Shown: piece after piece, positions 33,491 to 43,092 of the stretch
How positions within the stretch are numbered: position 1 is the stretch's first letter
Layout: every line of letters begins with the position of its first letter
NCBI GenBank assembly: GCA_964437415.1
Contig: CAYTGN010000007.1
Location: forward strand, 62,001-126,000
From: CADEDV01 sp964437415
GTDB taxonomy: Bacteria > Bacteroidota > Bacteroidia > Chitinophagales > Chitinophagaceae
DNA length: 64,000 bases
Reading direction: 5' to 3'
Translations under genes and position numbers: made by a program
Notes under the pieces: generated by a model
Databases searched by the model: none
Told to the model about the DNA's origin: nothing
The model's input: only the letters and a program-made list of their open reading frames with translations

Positions 33491-35989
33491 TCATCCCGGC
33501 CAGTCATCCCCTCTCGGACGGAAACTGCGCCGGAAACCAATGCGGAAATCAAACATCCAGCGTTTGCCGTTTTGATAAGACTGCACAAAATCAACCCTGA
33601 ACTGCTTCAGGATATTATCAAAGCCAAAGAAGTATTCAAAATAGTTGGTGTTCCTGTCAATATAAAAAGCATTGGCGCCAAGAACTAAATAAAGGTTCAG
33701 CTTTTTAAGACCAGGCACTTTATTCGTCAGCAATCCGTTGAAATTATGTTCTGCATGCAGCAGCGAATAAAATTTTGCCGTGTTGCTGAACTGGTAAAGC
33801 GGCAGCAACTGGAAGCTGTTGAGCCGCTCTGTGGCAAAGGAAGAAATATTACCATTGAAATGCTGGTAGTCCGGCAACTGCACATGCCGGTTATTAAAAA
33901 ATCCCCCGACACCGAGACGGTAACTAAACTGGCCTTTCAGCCGCAGGTTGATCTCGTCTTTAATTGAAAATTTCCATTTGCTGAAATCTGCATCACTACC
34001 CAGGAAACCGTTATAGCCATGCACATATTCAAGTGAGAAAGTCGGGTGTTTTGATCCCAGGTTGATGCGTTGCTCCGGTAATTCAACGTAGCGGTTGCCG
34101 GGTTGCCAGTTAAGCCGCAACAACGTCACAAACACTTTATGACGGATGATGTTATCCGTAGCGATCTCATTTGGATAATTAGGGGTGTATTCAAGATCCT
34201 TTTTGAACCAGGAATAGTTCGTTACATTATCCAGCGGCAACCTGTCCTGGTATTGGAATGCGGCTGTCCAGGTGAACCCCGCCCCGATACTTTGTATAAA
34301 ACTGCCCCTGAAATAATAAGCTTCATAAGTCTTCATCCGGTTTTCTTTACCCAGCAGGCAGGACAATGTGTTACCTCTCGGCCCTATGGGGCTGTAATTA
34401 TTGAACTGGAAGACCCGCTTGCCTCCTGACAAATAAATGGAATGTGCGTTTTTCTTACCAAACTCATACCGGAGAGTGAGATGCGCATTGAAATGCTTAT
34501 TGGCAAATCCATAGCGAAGATTGGGAGCAACAGAAAAGCTGCGACGGCTATAGACGCTTTTATCCAATCGTTTTGTCCACTCGGCTCCTGTGTTGATCAC
34601 CAATCCTTCTGCCGGTGTGAAACCGATCTGTTCTGTGATAGGACGGAATCTGAAACTTATTTTCTTCCTCCGGGTAACAATATTTTGCTCAAACATCAGC
34701 GCCCCAAACAGGTTTACTTTATTGGTGATCTTTTCCAATGAATCAAGATAGCGGGGATCCTGCCGCACCGTTTCCAGGCTGTCCTTCACCTGGTAATCCA
34801 GTATTTCATCTTCCTGCAAAGGAATGGGTCTGGCATACTCCCAATAATCAGAGGTCTTCTGGTTTGAACCCTGGAAATACTTCATCAGCGTCTGATCAAA
34901 ATGCTTTTTTGAAAAAAACACATCTGTTTCAAAATTGGAATAGATATTTACAAAACTGCCATGTGCATCAAAGCCGAGAATCTTCACCTCAGGATAGATG
35001 ACCTGGCTGCTGATGACCCATATATCATCTTTATAAGGACGGTACAGTTGCTCCACAAGCAGTGTATCTATGAACTGCATCTGCGATTCTTTGGTCAGCT
35101 TCAACTGCAGGGAATGTATGCGCCATTCATCTTCCACGATGTTGATATAACCTTTGAAAAGAGGTTCATACCTCCTTCGCGGTATTACCTGAATGCGGCT
35201 CACTGTTCTCCCGTCTTCCACAAATTCTCCTTCGTACTTAAAACGGTAATAGTACAGCGCATTGTCAGAAATGGGAGAAATGAACCCTCTCGGGTTCAGG
35301 TTGTTCACCGGGTTCAGGTCGTTGCCGATGAAAATATTATTGTCATAAAAGGAAAAGAAACGTGGAGCACTCAGCCCATAGGCATCCCTGTCGCCGCTCA
35401 CTTTGGAAGAGATGACCTCGATACGTTCTTTATCCGGCTTGTCCACCGAATAAAGAGAAATGGTCTCCGACAGGTAAAGAATTTTTTTCTGGCTCGTATC
35501 ACCGTCAAGGAAATCAACCTTGCGGCCAAATATCCTGGTAGGATAACTTCTTACCCGCAACTGCCCCTTGGTATATACCTCGCATTGAAAACTGCTGAGT
35601 TGGTCTTTGTGATAACTTCTTTTGTCAATCGTTTTGCGGATGATATCGTAGGCCGGGTCCTCTCCTGCTTTGATGATCACTTCGGTCAGCACCACTTCCT
35701 GGGGACTGAGTATAAAGTTCAGCGTAACATTATCCTTGTCGCACAGCACCACTTTTTCCTCCATTTTATAATTGATGTGCTGGCAAACAAGGGTGTACAG
35801 ACCCGGGTTCAGGTCTAAAAAATATTTTCCTTCGGTATTCGCATTGGTGCCTTTGTTGGTTCCTTTTACAAAAACAGAAGCATAAGGGACCGGTTTTCCT
35901 TCCTTATCAGTTACGACGCCGGACACCCGTTGGGCGTAGGATAAAAAAACACTGTGTATTAAAAAGAGAAAACAAAAGATTCGCCGCAT
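33491..35989 (-). CDS. DUF5686 outer-membrane protein with N-terminal carboxypeptidase-like regulatory domain
   Basis: An 832-residue exported protein. After a signal peptide (about 1-20, ending SYAQ) comes a CarboxypepD_reg-like beta-sandwich: GVVTDKEGKPVPYASVFVKG and GTNANTEGKYFLDL. The long remainder matches DUF5686, with many alternating hydrophobic strands toward the C-terminus that probably form an outer-membrane beta-barrel ending in an aromatic/Arg-rich tail. Bacteroidota genomes usually carry several such proteins of unknown role in the envelope. It is downstream of a small membrane protein gene (71 bp) in the same direction. Confidence 0.88.
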   Translation of the reverse strand: MRRIFCFLFLIHSVFLSYAQRVSGVVTDKEGKPVPYASVFVKGTNKGTNANTEGKYFLDLNPGLYTLVCQHINYKMEEKVVLCDKDNVTLNFILSPQEVVLTEVIIKAGEDPAYDIIRKTIDKRSYHKDQLSSFQCEVYTKGQLRVRSYPTRIFGRKVDFLDGDTSQKKILYLSETISLYSVDKPDKERIEVISSKVSGDRDAYGLSAPRFFSFYDNNIFIGNDLNPVNNLNPRGFISPISDNALYYYRFKYEGEFVEDGRTVSRIQVIPRRRYEPLFKGYINIVEDEWRIHSLQLKLTKESQMQFIDTLLVEQLYRPYKDDIWVISSQVIYPEVKILGFDAHGSFVNIYSNFETDVFFSKKHFDQTLMKYFQGSNQKTSDYWEYARPIPLQEDEILDYQVKDSLETVRQDPRYLDSLEKITNKVNLFGALMFEQNIVTRRKKISFRFRPITEQIGFTPAEGLVINTGAEWTKRLDKSVYSRRSFSVAPNLRYGFANKHFNAHLTLRYEFGKKNAHSIYLSGGKRVFQFNNYSPIGPRGNTLSCLLGKENRMKTYEAYYFRGSFIQSIGAGFTWTAAFQYQDRLPLDNVTNYSWFKKDLEYTPNYPNEIATDNIIRHKVFVTLLRLNWQPGNRYVELPEQRINLGSKHPTFSLEYVHGYNGFLGSDADFSKWKFSIKDEINLRLKGQFSYRLGVGGFFNNRHVQLPDYQHFNGNISSFATERLNSFQLLPLYQFSNTAKFYSLLHAEHNFNGLLTNKVPGLKKLNLYLVLGANAFYIDRNTNYFEYFFGFDNILKQFRVDFVQSYQNGKRWMFDFRIGFRRSFRPRGDDWPG

Positions 35990-36060
35990 GATTTCCGGTG
36001 ACTTCAGGTAAATAATTGAATAAGATAAGCAAGTTTCGCTTTATGCCAAAACGGTACAGG

Positions 36061-36408
36061 TTATTTACCTGAAGAACGTAAAAAACTTCCTGTCATTGCC
36101 CCAAAGCCGCCTGCAAGTCCGCCAATGACAGCAGTTACAAGTACCAGGAGTAGCGAATTGCCGCCCAGTTTTAACAGGGTCGCAACTTTCTCAGAAAGCA
36201 GGCTGCTGTTGCTGCTATCTATGATATAGGACAACAAACCCCAAAAAAGGAAAATGCCAAAGAACCCGCCAAGAAAAGCTTTGCCGGCTTTTTGATGCCC
36301 CAGGGCTGCAACAATAAAAGCCGCCACTGCCACTGACCACCAGGGCAGGTATAGCCCTGCCACAAATGCCAGCAAACCCGTAAGTATAACCGCTGTGAAA
36401 AATTTCAT
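36061..36408 (-). CDS. Small membrane protein of unknown function
   Basis: A 115-residue protein with about four hydrophobic helices separated by short loops (start MKFFTAVILTGLLAFVAGLY; late LLLVLVTAVIGGLAGGFGA). No family recognised. It is encoded between the penicillin acylase gene (25 bp upstream) and the DUF5686 gene on the same strand, so the three may form one transcript. Topology and frame are clear; function is not. Confidence 0.75.
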   Translation of the reverse strand: MKFFTAVILTGLLAFVAGLYLPWWSVAVAAFIVAALGHQKAGKAFLGGFFGIFLFWGLLSYIIDSSNSSLLSEKVATLLKLGGNSLLLVLVTAVIGGLAGGFGAMTGSFLRSSGK

Positions 36409-36433
36409 ACTTCTTTTTTACTTTTTTAATGTT

Positions 36434-38881
36434 TTACTCCCCTTCCTTTTCAAACTTCATCACCCATTTCACTTTTTGATCCAGCTTATCGCCTTCCCGC
36501 ATATACCACAGCGGGAAATATTTTCCTTCCACCCATGTGTCAACAAAATTGTCATAATACCTGCTGCCGGGATTGCCGCTTTGGCCCGCCGGATAAACAC
36601 CATAAGCCTCTGTGGGTGCAGTCAGATGAACGATCATCCGCCAACTGGGGCCATGACTGTGTGTAACCGCATTAATAATATTACCATTGCCGCCAACCGG
36701 AAGACCACGACGGGCAAAAGGCAACAGCGATTGTTTCAGCAGGTGATAAATGGTTGGGTTCTTAAACTTGCTCCATTCCAATTTGCCTTCTCCTTCTTTG
36801 ACTTTAAGAAACACAGAAGCTTTGTTCAGCGCATCCGTCACCACATCATACAGTGTTTCCACCTGCGGGGTATTGATATTATCAATAAACTTCAGCGCAG
36901 AATCTTTTTTCAGCATTTCCAATGTGCTTTGTTCTTCAGGCCAGGGAGCATTCGGGGTCACCTGTTCCAGTTCATCTTTCCAGATACCAACTTCAGTGCT
37001 GTCAAACCAGGACTGAAAAATAGTTTGTCCTTTTGATTCCGGCGAAGCATGAAGATCCCATTGCCTGGCAATGGTCAAATAATTCTTAGCCTCAACCGAC
37101 AGTTTTTCCTCCTGCACATATTTTAATAACAACGGCATGGCGTCTTCAGCCAATGAGTTGAAATAATCATAATGCAGTTTCATCATATCCTGCACAGTGA
37201 TGCCGGACATAGTTGCCAGTTTATTCTCAATAGTCACTCCTCTCGGGGTGATATAACTGCCGGGAATAAAATAGGGATAAGTAGAATCAACCGGACGCTG
37301 ATTGGCACTTTGCAAAAAACCTCTTTCAGGATTTTTGCTGTGAGGATTTTCAATTTGCGGAATGAACCCTTGCCACATAAAGCTGCTGTCCTTGCCCGGC
37401 ATCACATACAATCCCTGCCGGTTCCATCGGGCTGGGAATTTTCCCTGTTGCCAGATAGCAATATCGCCTGACCTCGATGCAAAAACAAAGTTCTGTCCCG
37501 GGCAATCAAATGTTTTAATTGCTGCTGTATAATCATCATAGTTCTTTGCCCTGTTCAGTTTATAAAAGGTCATGCCCTCATTGCTGGGATCATGCGCCAC
37601 CCAGCGAACAGCAAGGTTGCGGCTTTTTGAAAGATCATTACTGAAACTTTCATCATACATCACCGGCCCGAAAATGGTATAGGCCACTGTGTCAAAAACA
37701 GTTTTTGCTCCTCTCACTTTTATTTCTTCAATGCGAAGACTGGTGGGTTGCCAGGCGCCATTGAACCAATATTCTTTCTTTGAATTGTCCTTGAATTTTA
37801 TTTCATAATAGTCCTTCACATCCCTCTGTGCGTTGGTCACACCCCATGCAATGCTATCGTTAAACCCAATGATCACAAACGGGCTTCCCGGCAATGAAAC
37901 ACCATATACATTGCTGGCGGGTGTCACCAATTGTATCTCGTACCAGATGGATGGCAACGACAATTCCAGATGCGGGTCGTTGCTGAGAATGGGTGCGCCG
38001 CTTTGTGTTTTGCTGCCTGCAACCACCCAGTTATTACTTCCGTTGTTGCGATCTGGCAATGGTACCGGTTTTGTTACCGCCAGTTCTTTATTTTTAAAAT
38101 ACAATGAATCGGCTGTGGCAGGAGGCACAGGCACAATGCCCGGTGCTGCAAACAAGCTTCCTTTGGGAACAATCGGCGCCAATGAATCATGCACCTGGGG
38201 GTAAAGCATTTTCAGTTGCTCTTCGGTGAAAATAGCTTTAGCATTGGTGTAAGCAAGATCAGTTTCTGTGCCAGAGGCCAGCATCTCTGCCATCATCTTT
38301 AGCAACAGTGCCGTGCGAAGATTGGTCCATTTTTCCGGTTGCAGGTCAAGCAGTTTATATTCTACGGGTAGTTTGCTTTGTGTCAATGTTGCGATAAACG
38401 CATTCACTCCATCAGTATATGCATCAAAAACAGCTTTGCCTGCCGGATCTTTTTCAATTTCACGCAAAGCATTTTCTGCAGCAAATTTCATCCCCAGCCG
38501 TCTTTTTGATTTATCAAAGTCAATGGCAACCGGTCCGGCAATTTCGCTGGCCCTTCCCTCCGCTGCTTTTGTCTGCAGGTCCATCTGAAACAATCGGAAT
38601 TTTGCATGCAGGTAGCCCTGGATGAAATACAGGTCTTCATCGTTTTCTGCAAAAACATGCGGCACTAAGCGTTCATCCAAAAAAACCTCAGCTTTTCCTT
38701 TCAGCCGACCAAATTTCAGTTCTTCATCAAATCCCTGGCCGGCAGGCTCGGCATTTTGCCAAAAGCCATGCTGAGGGCTCAAAAACTTTCCTGCAGGTGG
38801 AATATCACCCCATTTTTTATTGAGGGCATACAGCAACCCTGTTGTAACAACAGCAGAAATGAGAAAGGGAACAATACGCAT
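36434..38881 (-). CDS. Penicillin acylase family Ntn-hydrolase
   Basis: A periplasmic N-terminal-nucleophile amidase precursor of 815 residues. A hydrophobic N-terminus (MRIVPFLISAVVTTGLLYAL) suggests export or anchoring. The expected autocleavage site is NNGSNNWVVAGSKTQSG, with the nucleophile Ser at about 282 exposed as the new N-terminus of the beta chain; SNDPHLELSLPSIWYEI follows as in the family. The open frame extends to 39061, but the ATG at 38881 precedes the signal segment directly. The natural substrate may be an acyl-homoserine lactone or other amide; this is unresolved. Confidence 0.9.
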   Translation of the reverse strand: MRIVPFLISAVVTTGLLYALNKKWGDIPPAGKFLSPQHGFWQNAEPAGQGFDEELKFGRLKGKAEVFLDERLVPHVFAENDEDLYFIQGYLHAKFRLFQMDLQTKAAEGRASEIAGPVAIDFDKSKRRLGMKFAAENALREIEKDPAGKAVFDAYTDGVNAFIATLTQSKLPVEYKLLDLQPEKWTNLRTALLLKMMAEMLASGTETDLAYTNAKAIFTEEQLKMLYPQVHDSLAPIVPKGSLFAAPGIVPVPPATADSLYFKNKELAVTKPVPLPDRNNGSNNWVVAGSKTQSGAPILSNDPHLELSLPSIWYEIQLVTPASNVYGVSLPGSPFVIIGFNDSIAWGVTNAQRDVKDYYEIKFKDNSKKEYWFNGAWQPTSLRIEEIKVRGAKTVFDTVAYTIFGPVMYDESFSNDLSKSRNLAVRWVAHDPSNEGMTFYKLNRAKNYDDYTAAIKTFDCPGQNFVFASRSGDIAIWQQGKFPARWNRQGLYVMPGKDSSFMWQGFIPQIENPHSKNPERGFLQSANQRPVDSTYPYFIPGSYITPRGVTIENKLATMSGITVQDMMKLHYDYFNSLAEDAMPLLLKYVQEEKLSVEAKNYLTIARQWDLHASPESKGQTIFQSWFDSTEVGIWKDELEQVTPNAPWPEEQSTLEMLKKDSALKFIDNINTPQVETLYDVVTDALNKASVFLKVKEGEGKLEWSKFKNPTIYHLLKQSLLPFARRGLPVGGNGNIINAVTHSHGPSWRMIVHLTAPTEAYGVYPAGQSGNPGSRYYDNFVDTWVEGKYFPLWYMREGDKLDQKVKWVMKFEKEGE

Positions 38882-39002
38882 AAAGGGTAAATATTGCCGA
38901 AAGATAGAAAAAGAAAAATATCTACTGACAGGAATTTCGTCCTTGAAGTCAGGTGATGTGCTATTTTTCGTTAATTTCATCGCCAACTTAAAAAAACCAT
39001 TT

Positions 39003-39569
39003 ATGAACAAGACCGTATTAATAATCATTGGCGTTGTCGTTTTGCTGGTCATTTGGATCATCAGTCTTTACAACCGCCTTGTTCGCCTGCGCAACCGCCG
39101 GGAAAATGCTTTTGCTGATATTGACGTGCAGCTCAGGCAGCGGCATGACCTGATCCCCCAATTGGTGGAAACCGTGAAAGGTTATGCAGCGCATGAAAGA
39201 GACCTGCTGCTGAAAGTGACCGAGGCCCGCACGGCTGCCATGTCGGCCACTTCCATTGATGATAAGATCAGGGCTGAGCAGCAACTCAGCGGCGCCCTTG
39301 CCGGGTTGAAAGTGCAGGTGGAAGCCTATCCCGATCTGAAAGCCAACCAGAATTTCTTGCAATTGCAGGAAGAGCTCAGCGATATTGAAAACAAACTGGC
39401 CGCTGTTCGCCGTTTCTTCAATGCAGCCACCACAGAATACAACAATGCCGTGGAATCATTCCCCAGCAATATCGTGGCCGGAAGTTTTGGTTTCAAACGT
39501 GAGATCATGTTTGACCTCGGTGAAGAAAGAAGAAAACAAATGGATGAACCCCCGCAGATCAAGTTTTAA
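39003..39569 (+). CDS. LemA family protein
   Basis: A 188-residue LemA protein: one N-terminal membrane helix (VLIIIGVVVLLVIWIISLYN) followed by the conserved RLRNRRENAFADIDVQLRQR and a helical domain. The N-terminus faces out and the helical part lies in the cytoplasm in related proteins. Function is poorly known. The downstream M48 protease gene is the usual partner. The frame is open upstream to 38820, but the ATG at 39003 fits the membrane start. It diverges from the penicillin acylase gene. Confidence 0.93.
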   Translation: MNKTVLIIIGVVVLLVIWIISLYNRLVRLRNRRENAFADIDVQLRQRHDLIPQLVETVKGYAAHERDLLLKVTEARTAAMSATSIDDKIRAEQQLSGALAGLKVQVEAYPDLKANQNFLQLQEELSDIENKLAAVRRFFNAATTEYNNAVESFPSNIVAGSFGFKREIMFDLGEERRKQMDEPPQIKF

Positions 39570-39602
39570 AACTGCCTGCGAAGGCGAGTGAAGGAACCAG
39601 CC

Positions 39603-40532
39603 ATGTATATTGGAATAGACAGTCAAATACGAAAGAACAATTTCAATTCATTTCTCCTGCTCATAGCATTCCCGGCCCTGCTGCTGGGAATGTTTTATGT
39701 TTTTTTCTTTTTTGTGCATGAAAAGGACATGAATGCTGCCAGCATGCAGTTCGTCCAGGTGATGCCATTGATATTAGTGGGAGTGGTTGTATGGTTCCTG
39801 ATCGCATGGTTTGGCCACAGCGCCATGATCCGCTTAGCCACCGGCTCCAAACCACTGGAAAGAAAAGAGAATAAACGGGTGTATAACCTGGTGGAAAATC
39901 TTTGCATGCAGGAAGGTGTGCATCCGCCAAAGGTTTTTATCATCGAAGATGATTCACTGAATGCTTTTGCCAGCGGCATCAATCAGAAAACCTATGCCAT
40001 TTCTCTGTCAAGAGGCATTATCAACAAATTAGATGATGATGAACTGGAAGGTGTGATAGCCCATGAACTGGCGCATATCAAGAACCGTGATGTGCGGCTG
40101 CTCATCATCTCCATTATTTTCGTTGGTATTTTTGCTTTCCTGGCCGAGATGGCATTCCGCAGTGTATTTCACAGCCGGGTTGGGCGCAGAAGGGATGAAA
40201 AAGGAACAGGTGGTGTTATCCTGATCGCTATTGCCATCACTGCTGTTGCCTATTTTATTTCGATTCTGCTCCGGTTTGGCATCAGCCGCAGAAGAGAATA
40301 TATGGCCGATGCAGGAGCTGCCGAAATGACAAAGAAACCACATGCCCTAGCCAATGCGCTTCGTAAAGTTTCAGGTGATCCGCAAATTGAAGCAGTAAAA
40401 AACAGGGAAGTGGCGCAGCTATTTATTCATAACCCCAAACTGGATAATAAGAACGGCATGGCGCTGACGAACCTGTTTGCCACGCATCCGCCGATTGAGA
40501 AGAGAATACAGTTGCTGGAACAGTATGCGTAA
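39603..40532 (+). CDS. M48 family zinc metalloprotease (HtpX-like)
   Basis: A membrane-bound zinc protease of about 309 residues, likely degrading misfolded membrane proteins. Two N-terminal helices (about 17-38 and 54-72) precede the catalytic HELAH (154-158) in EGVIAHELAHIKNRDVR. Two further helices are separated by a basic loop (SRVGRRRDEKG), and FGISRRREYMADAGAAEM carries the third zinc ligand. The ATG at 39603 is preferred over one five codons upstream. It forms a pair with lemA, 33 bp upstream, a common arrangement. Confidence 0.92.
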   Translation: MYIGIDSQIRKNNFNSFLLLIAFPALLLGMFYVFFFFVHEKDMNAASMQFVQVMPLILVGVVVWFLIAWFGHSAMIRLATGSKPLERKENKRVYNLVENLCMQEGVHPPKVFIIEDDSLNAFASGINQKTYAISLSRGIINKLDDDELEGVIAHELAHIKNRDVRLLIISIIFVGIFAFLAEMAFRSVFHSRVGRRRDEKGTGGVILIAIAITAVAYFISILLRFGISRRREYMADAGAAEMTKKPHALANALRKVSGDPQIEAVKNREVAQLFIHNPKLDNKNGMALTNLFATHPPIEKRIQLLEQYA

Positions 40533-40544
40533 TGTTGCCCGATT

Positions 40545-40573
40545 AAAGGTTGAAAGGTTTTAAACAACCCTTT
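40545..40573. terminator. Weak bidirectional terminator between M48 protease and pcm
   Basis: AAAGGTTG (40545-40552) pairs with CAACC-CTTT (40565-40573) with one bulged base, and T-rich sequence follows on the plus strand. It lies between the convergent M48 and pcm genes and overlaps the pcm stop at 40572. The stem is short. Confidence 0.35.
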
Positions 40574-41228
40574 ATCCTTTTTTTCCTTCAATCATAGGCA
40601 CAAAAGAAAAATGATCAAAGACCTCTTCCTTAATAGCACCACCTTCTAATTTGCTGATGCGCATCATGCGTTGCAGATCGCCGGCGCCAACGGGAATCAC
40701 CATCATGCCGTTTGGTTTTAACTGCTGAACCAGTTTGGGTGGTATCTCCGGTGCTGCTGCTGTGATGATGACCTTATCAAATGGAGCAAAAGTGGGCAGA
40801 CCTTCATAGCCGTCGCCGTAAAAGAATTTGATGGAAGGATATTTTTTCAGGTGCAGAAAATTTTTGTTGGCATCAAACAGTTTTTTCTGTCTCTCGATAG
40901 TATAGACCATGGCTCCCATCTCGGCCAGCACACAAGCCTGGTAGCCACTGCCGGTGCCGATTTCCAGCACTTTCTCAAACTTTTTTATTTCCAAAAGCTG
41001 GGTCTGGTAGGCAACAGTGTAGGGTTGTGAAATTGTTTGCCCCTCGCCGATAGGAAAGGCCCTGTCCTCATAGGCCAGTTCATCAAAGGCGGAGTCAAGA
41101 AAAAAATGGCGGGGAATTTTGTTGATGGCTTCCAGCACTGCTTCATCGGTGATGCCTTTGCTGCGAACAGTGTCAACTAATTTTTTGCGTAGCCCTTTGT
41201 GGCGGTAAGTATCTTCTGTGGGTCTCAT
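40572..41228 (-). CDS. pcm: Protein-L-isoaspartate O-methyltransferase
   Basis: Repairs isoaspartyl residues in damaged proteins using S-adenosylmethionine. Diagnostic motifs are AFPIGEGQTISQPYTVA, the SAM-binding VLEIGTGSGYQACVLAE, and VIITAAAPEIPPKLVQQL. The ATG at 41228 (MRPTEDTYRHKG) gives 218 residues, the usual size; the longer frame to 41297 adds only a hydrophobic tail that would cross a TATCTTGC promoter-like element. Convergent with the M48 protease gene. Confidence 0.95.
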   Translation of the reverse strand: MRPTEDTYRHKGLRKKLVDTVRSKGITDEAVLEAINKIPRHFFLDSAFDELAYEDRAFPIGEGQTISQPYTVAYQTQLLEIKKFEKVLEIGTGSGYQACVLAEMGAMVYTIERQKKLFDANKNFLHLKKYPSIKFFYGDGYEGLPTFAPFDKVIITAAAPEIPPKLVQQLKPNGMMVIPVGAGDLQRMMRISKLEGGAIKEEVFDHFSFVPMIEGKKG

Positions 41229-41439
41229 AAGCTGGGCTGCAAGATAGGCTATGCGGAGAAAAGAGAAAAAAGAGCTTAGCGGTCTTTGCTGATGCAACTA
41301 CCAACTTTTTGTCTAATAGGGATTTGAGTTTTTGTAATTTTAAGACCCGGTTTACAAAAAAGAGCCGGTGTTTCATTTCCCTATGAGATATGAGCTTCTT
41401 AGCAGTTAAAACAGAAACAATGGCTTTAAAATAAATCGC

Positions 41440-41805
41440 ATGAACCCTTCCGACACTCACAACCAGCGTATCGCAAAAATGACCTTTGCATCGGTATATC
41501 CTCACTATGTTACAAAAGTGGAGAAGAAAGGCAGAACAAAAGATGAACTGCATGAAGTGATAAAATGGCTGACCGGTTTTGATAATAAAAAACTGCAAAA
41601 GCTGATTGATGAAAAGGTGACATTTGAAAGCTTTTTTAAGCAGGCTAAATTAAACCCGAATGCTCACCTCATTACAGGAGTTATTTGCGGGTACCGGGTA
41701 GAAGAAATAGAAAACCCGTTAACGCAACAGGTGAGATACTTAGACAAACTGGTGGATGAACTGGCAAAAGGCAGAAAGATGGAGAAGATTTTGCGTACGG
41801 CTTAA
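41440..41805 (+). CDS. DUF2200 domain-containing protein
   Basis: A 121-residue cytoplasmic protein matching DUF2200 along its whole length: KMTFASVYPHYVTKVEKKGR at the start, KWLTGFDNKKL, LITGVICGYRVEEIENPL and the closing YLDKLVDELAKGRKMEKILR. The biochemical role is unknown. A GNAT gene follows after 12 bp, so the two are probably cotranscribed. Confidence 0.9.
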   Translation: MNPSDTHNQRIAKMTFASVYPHYVTKVEKKGRTKDELHEVIKWLTGFDNKKLQKLIDEKVTFESFFKQAKLNPNAHLITGVICGYRVEEIENPLTQQVRYLDKLVDELAKGRKMEKILRTA

Positions 41806-41817
41806 AAGAACTGAAAC

Positions 41818-42324
41818 ATGACTATACAAGAATTCAGCATAATGACAAATTATACTATCACACTGACCAAAACAAAAAAGGACGAGCTGGAAATATTTTT
41901 TCAATTTCAGCTTGATAAAGAGGCAAATTATCTGGCAGCTTTCACAGCCAAAGACCCAAACGACAAAAATGCTTACATTGAAAAACATTCAAGGCACTTA
42001 ACAGACCCTGCAATAAATATGCGGACAATAAAAGCTAACGGTGAAGTAGCAGGCAGTATAGCAAAATTTGTTATGGAGAATGAAGCCGAAATCACTTATT
42101 GGATCGACCGGAAACTCTGGGGTCAGGGAATTGCCACACCTGCCCTTAAAGATTTTTTGAAAATTGAACTGACCCGGCCAATTTATGGACGGGTTGCATT
42201 TGATAACTATGGCTCACAGAAAGTGCTGAAGAAATGCGGTTTTGTGAAAATCGGAACAGAAAAGGGATTTGCCAATGCCCGGCAATCAGAAATTGAAGAA
42301 TATATTTATAAACTTCCCGGGTGA
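41818..42324 (+). CDS. GNAT family N-acetyltransferase (RimJ/RimL-like)
   Basis: A 168-residue acetyltransferase with the acetyl-CoA segment WIDRKLWGQGIATPALKDFL and the C-terminal VAFDNYGSQKVLKKCGFVK, as in RimJ/RimL-type enzymes. A second ATG nine codons in (41842) is also possible. It follows the DUF2200 gene by 12 bp. It converges on the DoxX gene. Substrate unknown. Confidence 0.86.
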   Translation: MTIQEFSIMTNYTITLTKTKKDELEIFFQFQLDKEANYLAAFTAKDPNDKNAYIEKHSRHLTDPAINMRTIKANGEVAGSIAKFVMENEAEITYWIDRKLWGQGIATPALKDFLKIELTRPIYGRVAFDNYGSQKVLKKCGFVKIGTEKGFANARQSEIEEYIYKLPG

Positions 42325-42359
42325 CATTTGTGCAGCAGCGAACTGCTGTGGCAAAATAT

Positions 42360-42752
42360 TCATTTCCCTGTTTTTGCATGTGCAATAAAAACCGCTATCA
42401 AAACAACGATCAGCACAACGCTATATTCAATTCCACCCAGCGTTTTCCCCACAACAAACCAACCATTTTGCCAATGAACGGTAATGATGCCTGTTACCAG
42501 GACAATGATTTCGCCGATACAGAAAAGCCGGACGAAATAGCCCGAAAACATACAGAGGCCGCCGATCAATTCAAATAAAGTAATGGCCCATGCAAGATAA
42601 AAGCCCAATGGGAAACCTTTGCTTTCGAGAAATTCACCAAAACCGGGAAGCGAATAATCAACAAGCCTTGCAATAGCATGTGCCATAAAGACAAGTCCTG
42701 CCAGCATGCGCAACAAGGCAATGGGAACAGATGGTTTTAAAAAACGAGTCAT
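42360..42752 (-). CDS. DoxX family membrane protein
   Basis: A 130-residue inner-membrane protein with four helices. The DoxX pattern is seen in LLRMLAGLVFMAHAIARL, GFYLAWAITLFELIGGLCM and a closing helix VVLIVVLIAVFIAHA. Members are linked to redox or thiol stress, but the role here is unknown. The ATG at 42752 lies 5 bp after the stop of the upstream lipoprotein gene, so the two are likely coupled; the frame extends eight codons upstream only within that gene. Confidence 0.86.
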   Translation of the reverse strand: MTRFLKPSVPIALLRMLAGLVFMAHAIARLVDYSLPGFGEFLESKGFPLGFYLAWAITLFELIGGLCMFSGYFVRLFCIGEIIVLVTGIITVHWQNGWFVVGKTLGGIEYSVVLIVVLIAVFIAHAKTGK

Positions 42753-42757
42753 AGAAT

Positions 42758-43087
42758 TTAATCTGCTGTCACCCATTTAGCCCCGTTCCAGCGAAGGTCC
42801 ATCCGCAGGGTATCAGAGAAGGTTTCGGGAGGCCGCGGTTCTGCTAACGGCGGAAAATGTCTTGTGCCGGTGACATGGCTGGTTGTATTGAACACATCTT
42901 TCCGGTTTTCATCTTTGCTTATTGAAAATACAGTTATGCCTTGCACATCCCATCGTCCTTTGCCATCGCCAGAACTTTCCTGCATATACCACAACTGTAC
43001 CACCTGCTTCACTTCATCCTCCGTTGGCGCCACCGTGGAGCAGGAAGAGAACACAGCCACAAACAACAAAGCGAATAAATATTTCAT
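42758..43087 (-). CDS. Small lipoprotein of unknown function
   Basis: A 109-residue lipoprotein: signal MKYLFALLFVAVFSSC with the lipidated Cys16. The mature part is a single small domain with VKQVVQLWYMQESSGDGKGR and MDLRWNGAKWVTAD. The fold (helix then strands ending in a Trp-rich tail) recalls NTF2-like or DUF4878-like lipoproteins, but I make no assignment. It lies between the phosphohexomutase gene (5 bp upstream) and DoxX, apparently one transcript. Confidence 0.75.
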   Translation of the reverse strand: MKYLFALLFVAVFSSCSTVAPTEDEVKQVVQLWYMQESSGDGKGRWDVQGITVFSISKDENRKDVFNTTSHVTGTRHFPPLAEPRPPETFSDTLRMDLRWNGAKWVTAD

Positions 43088-43092
43088 CGGGA

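Noticed and set aside
34961..35818. 285-codon plus-strand frame opposite the DUF5686 gene
   Set aside because: It is antisense to a strongly supported outer-membrane protein gene and has no recognisable motif.
36395..37036. 213-codon plus-strand frame opposite the penicillin acylase gene
   Set aside because: Shadow of the acylase 3' end; Phe/His-rich sequence of no known type.
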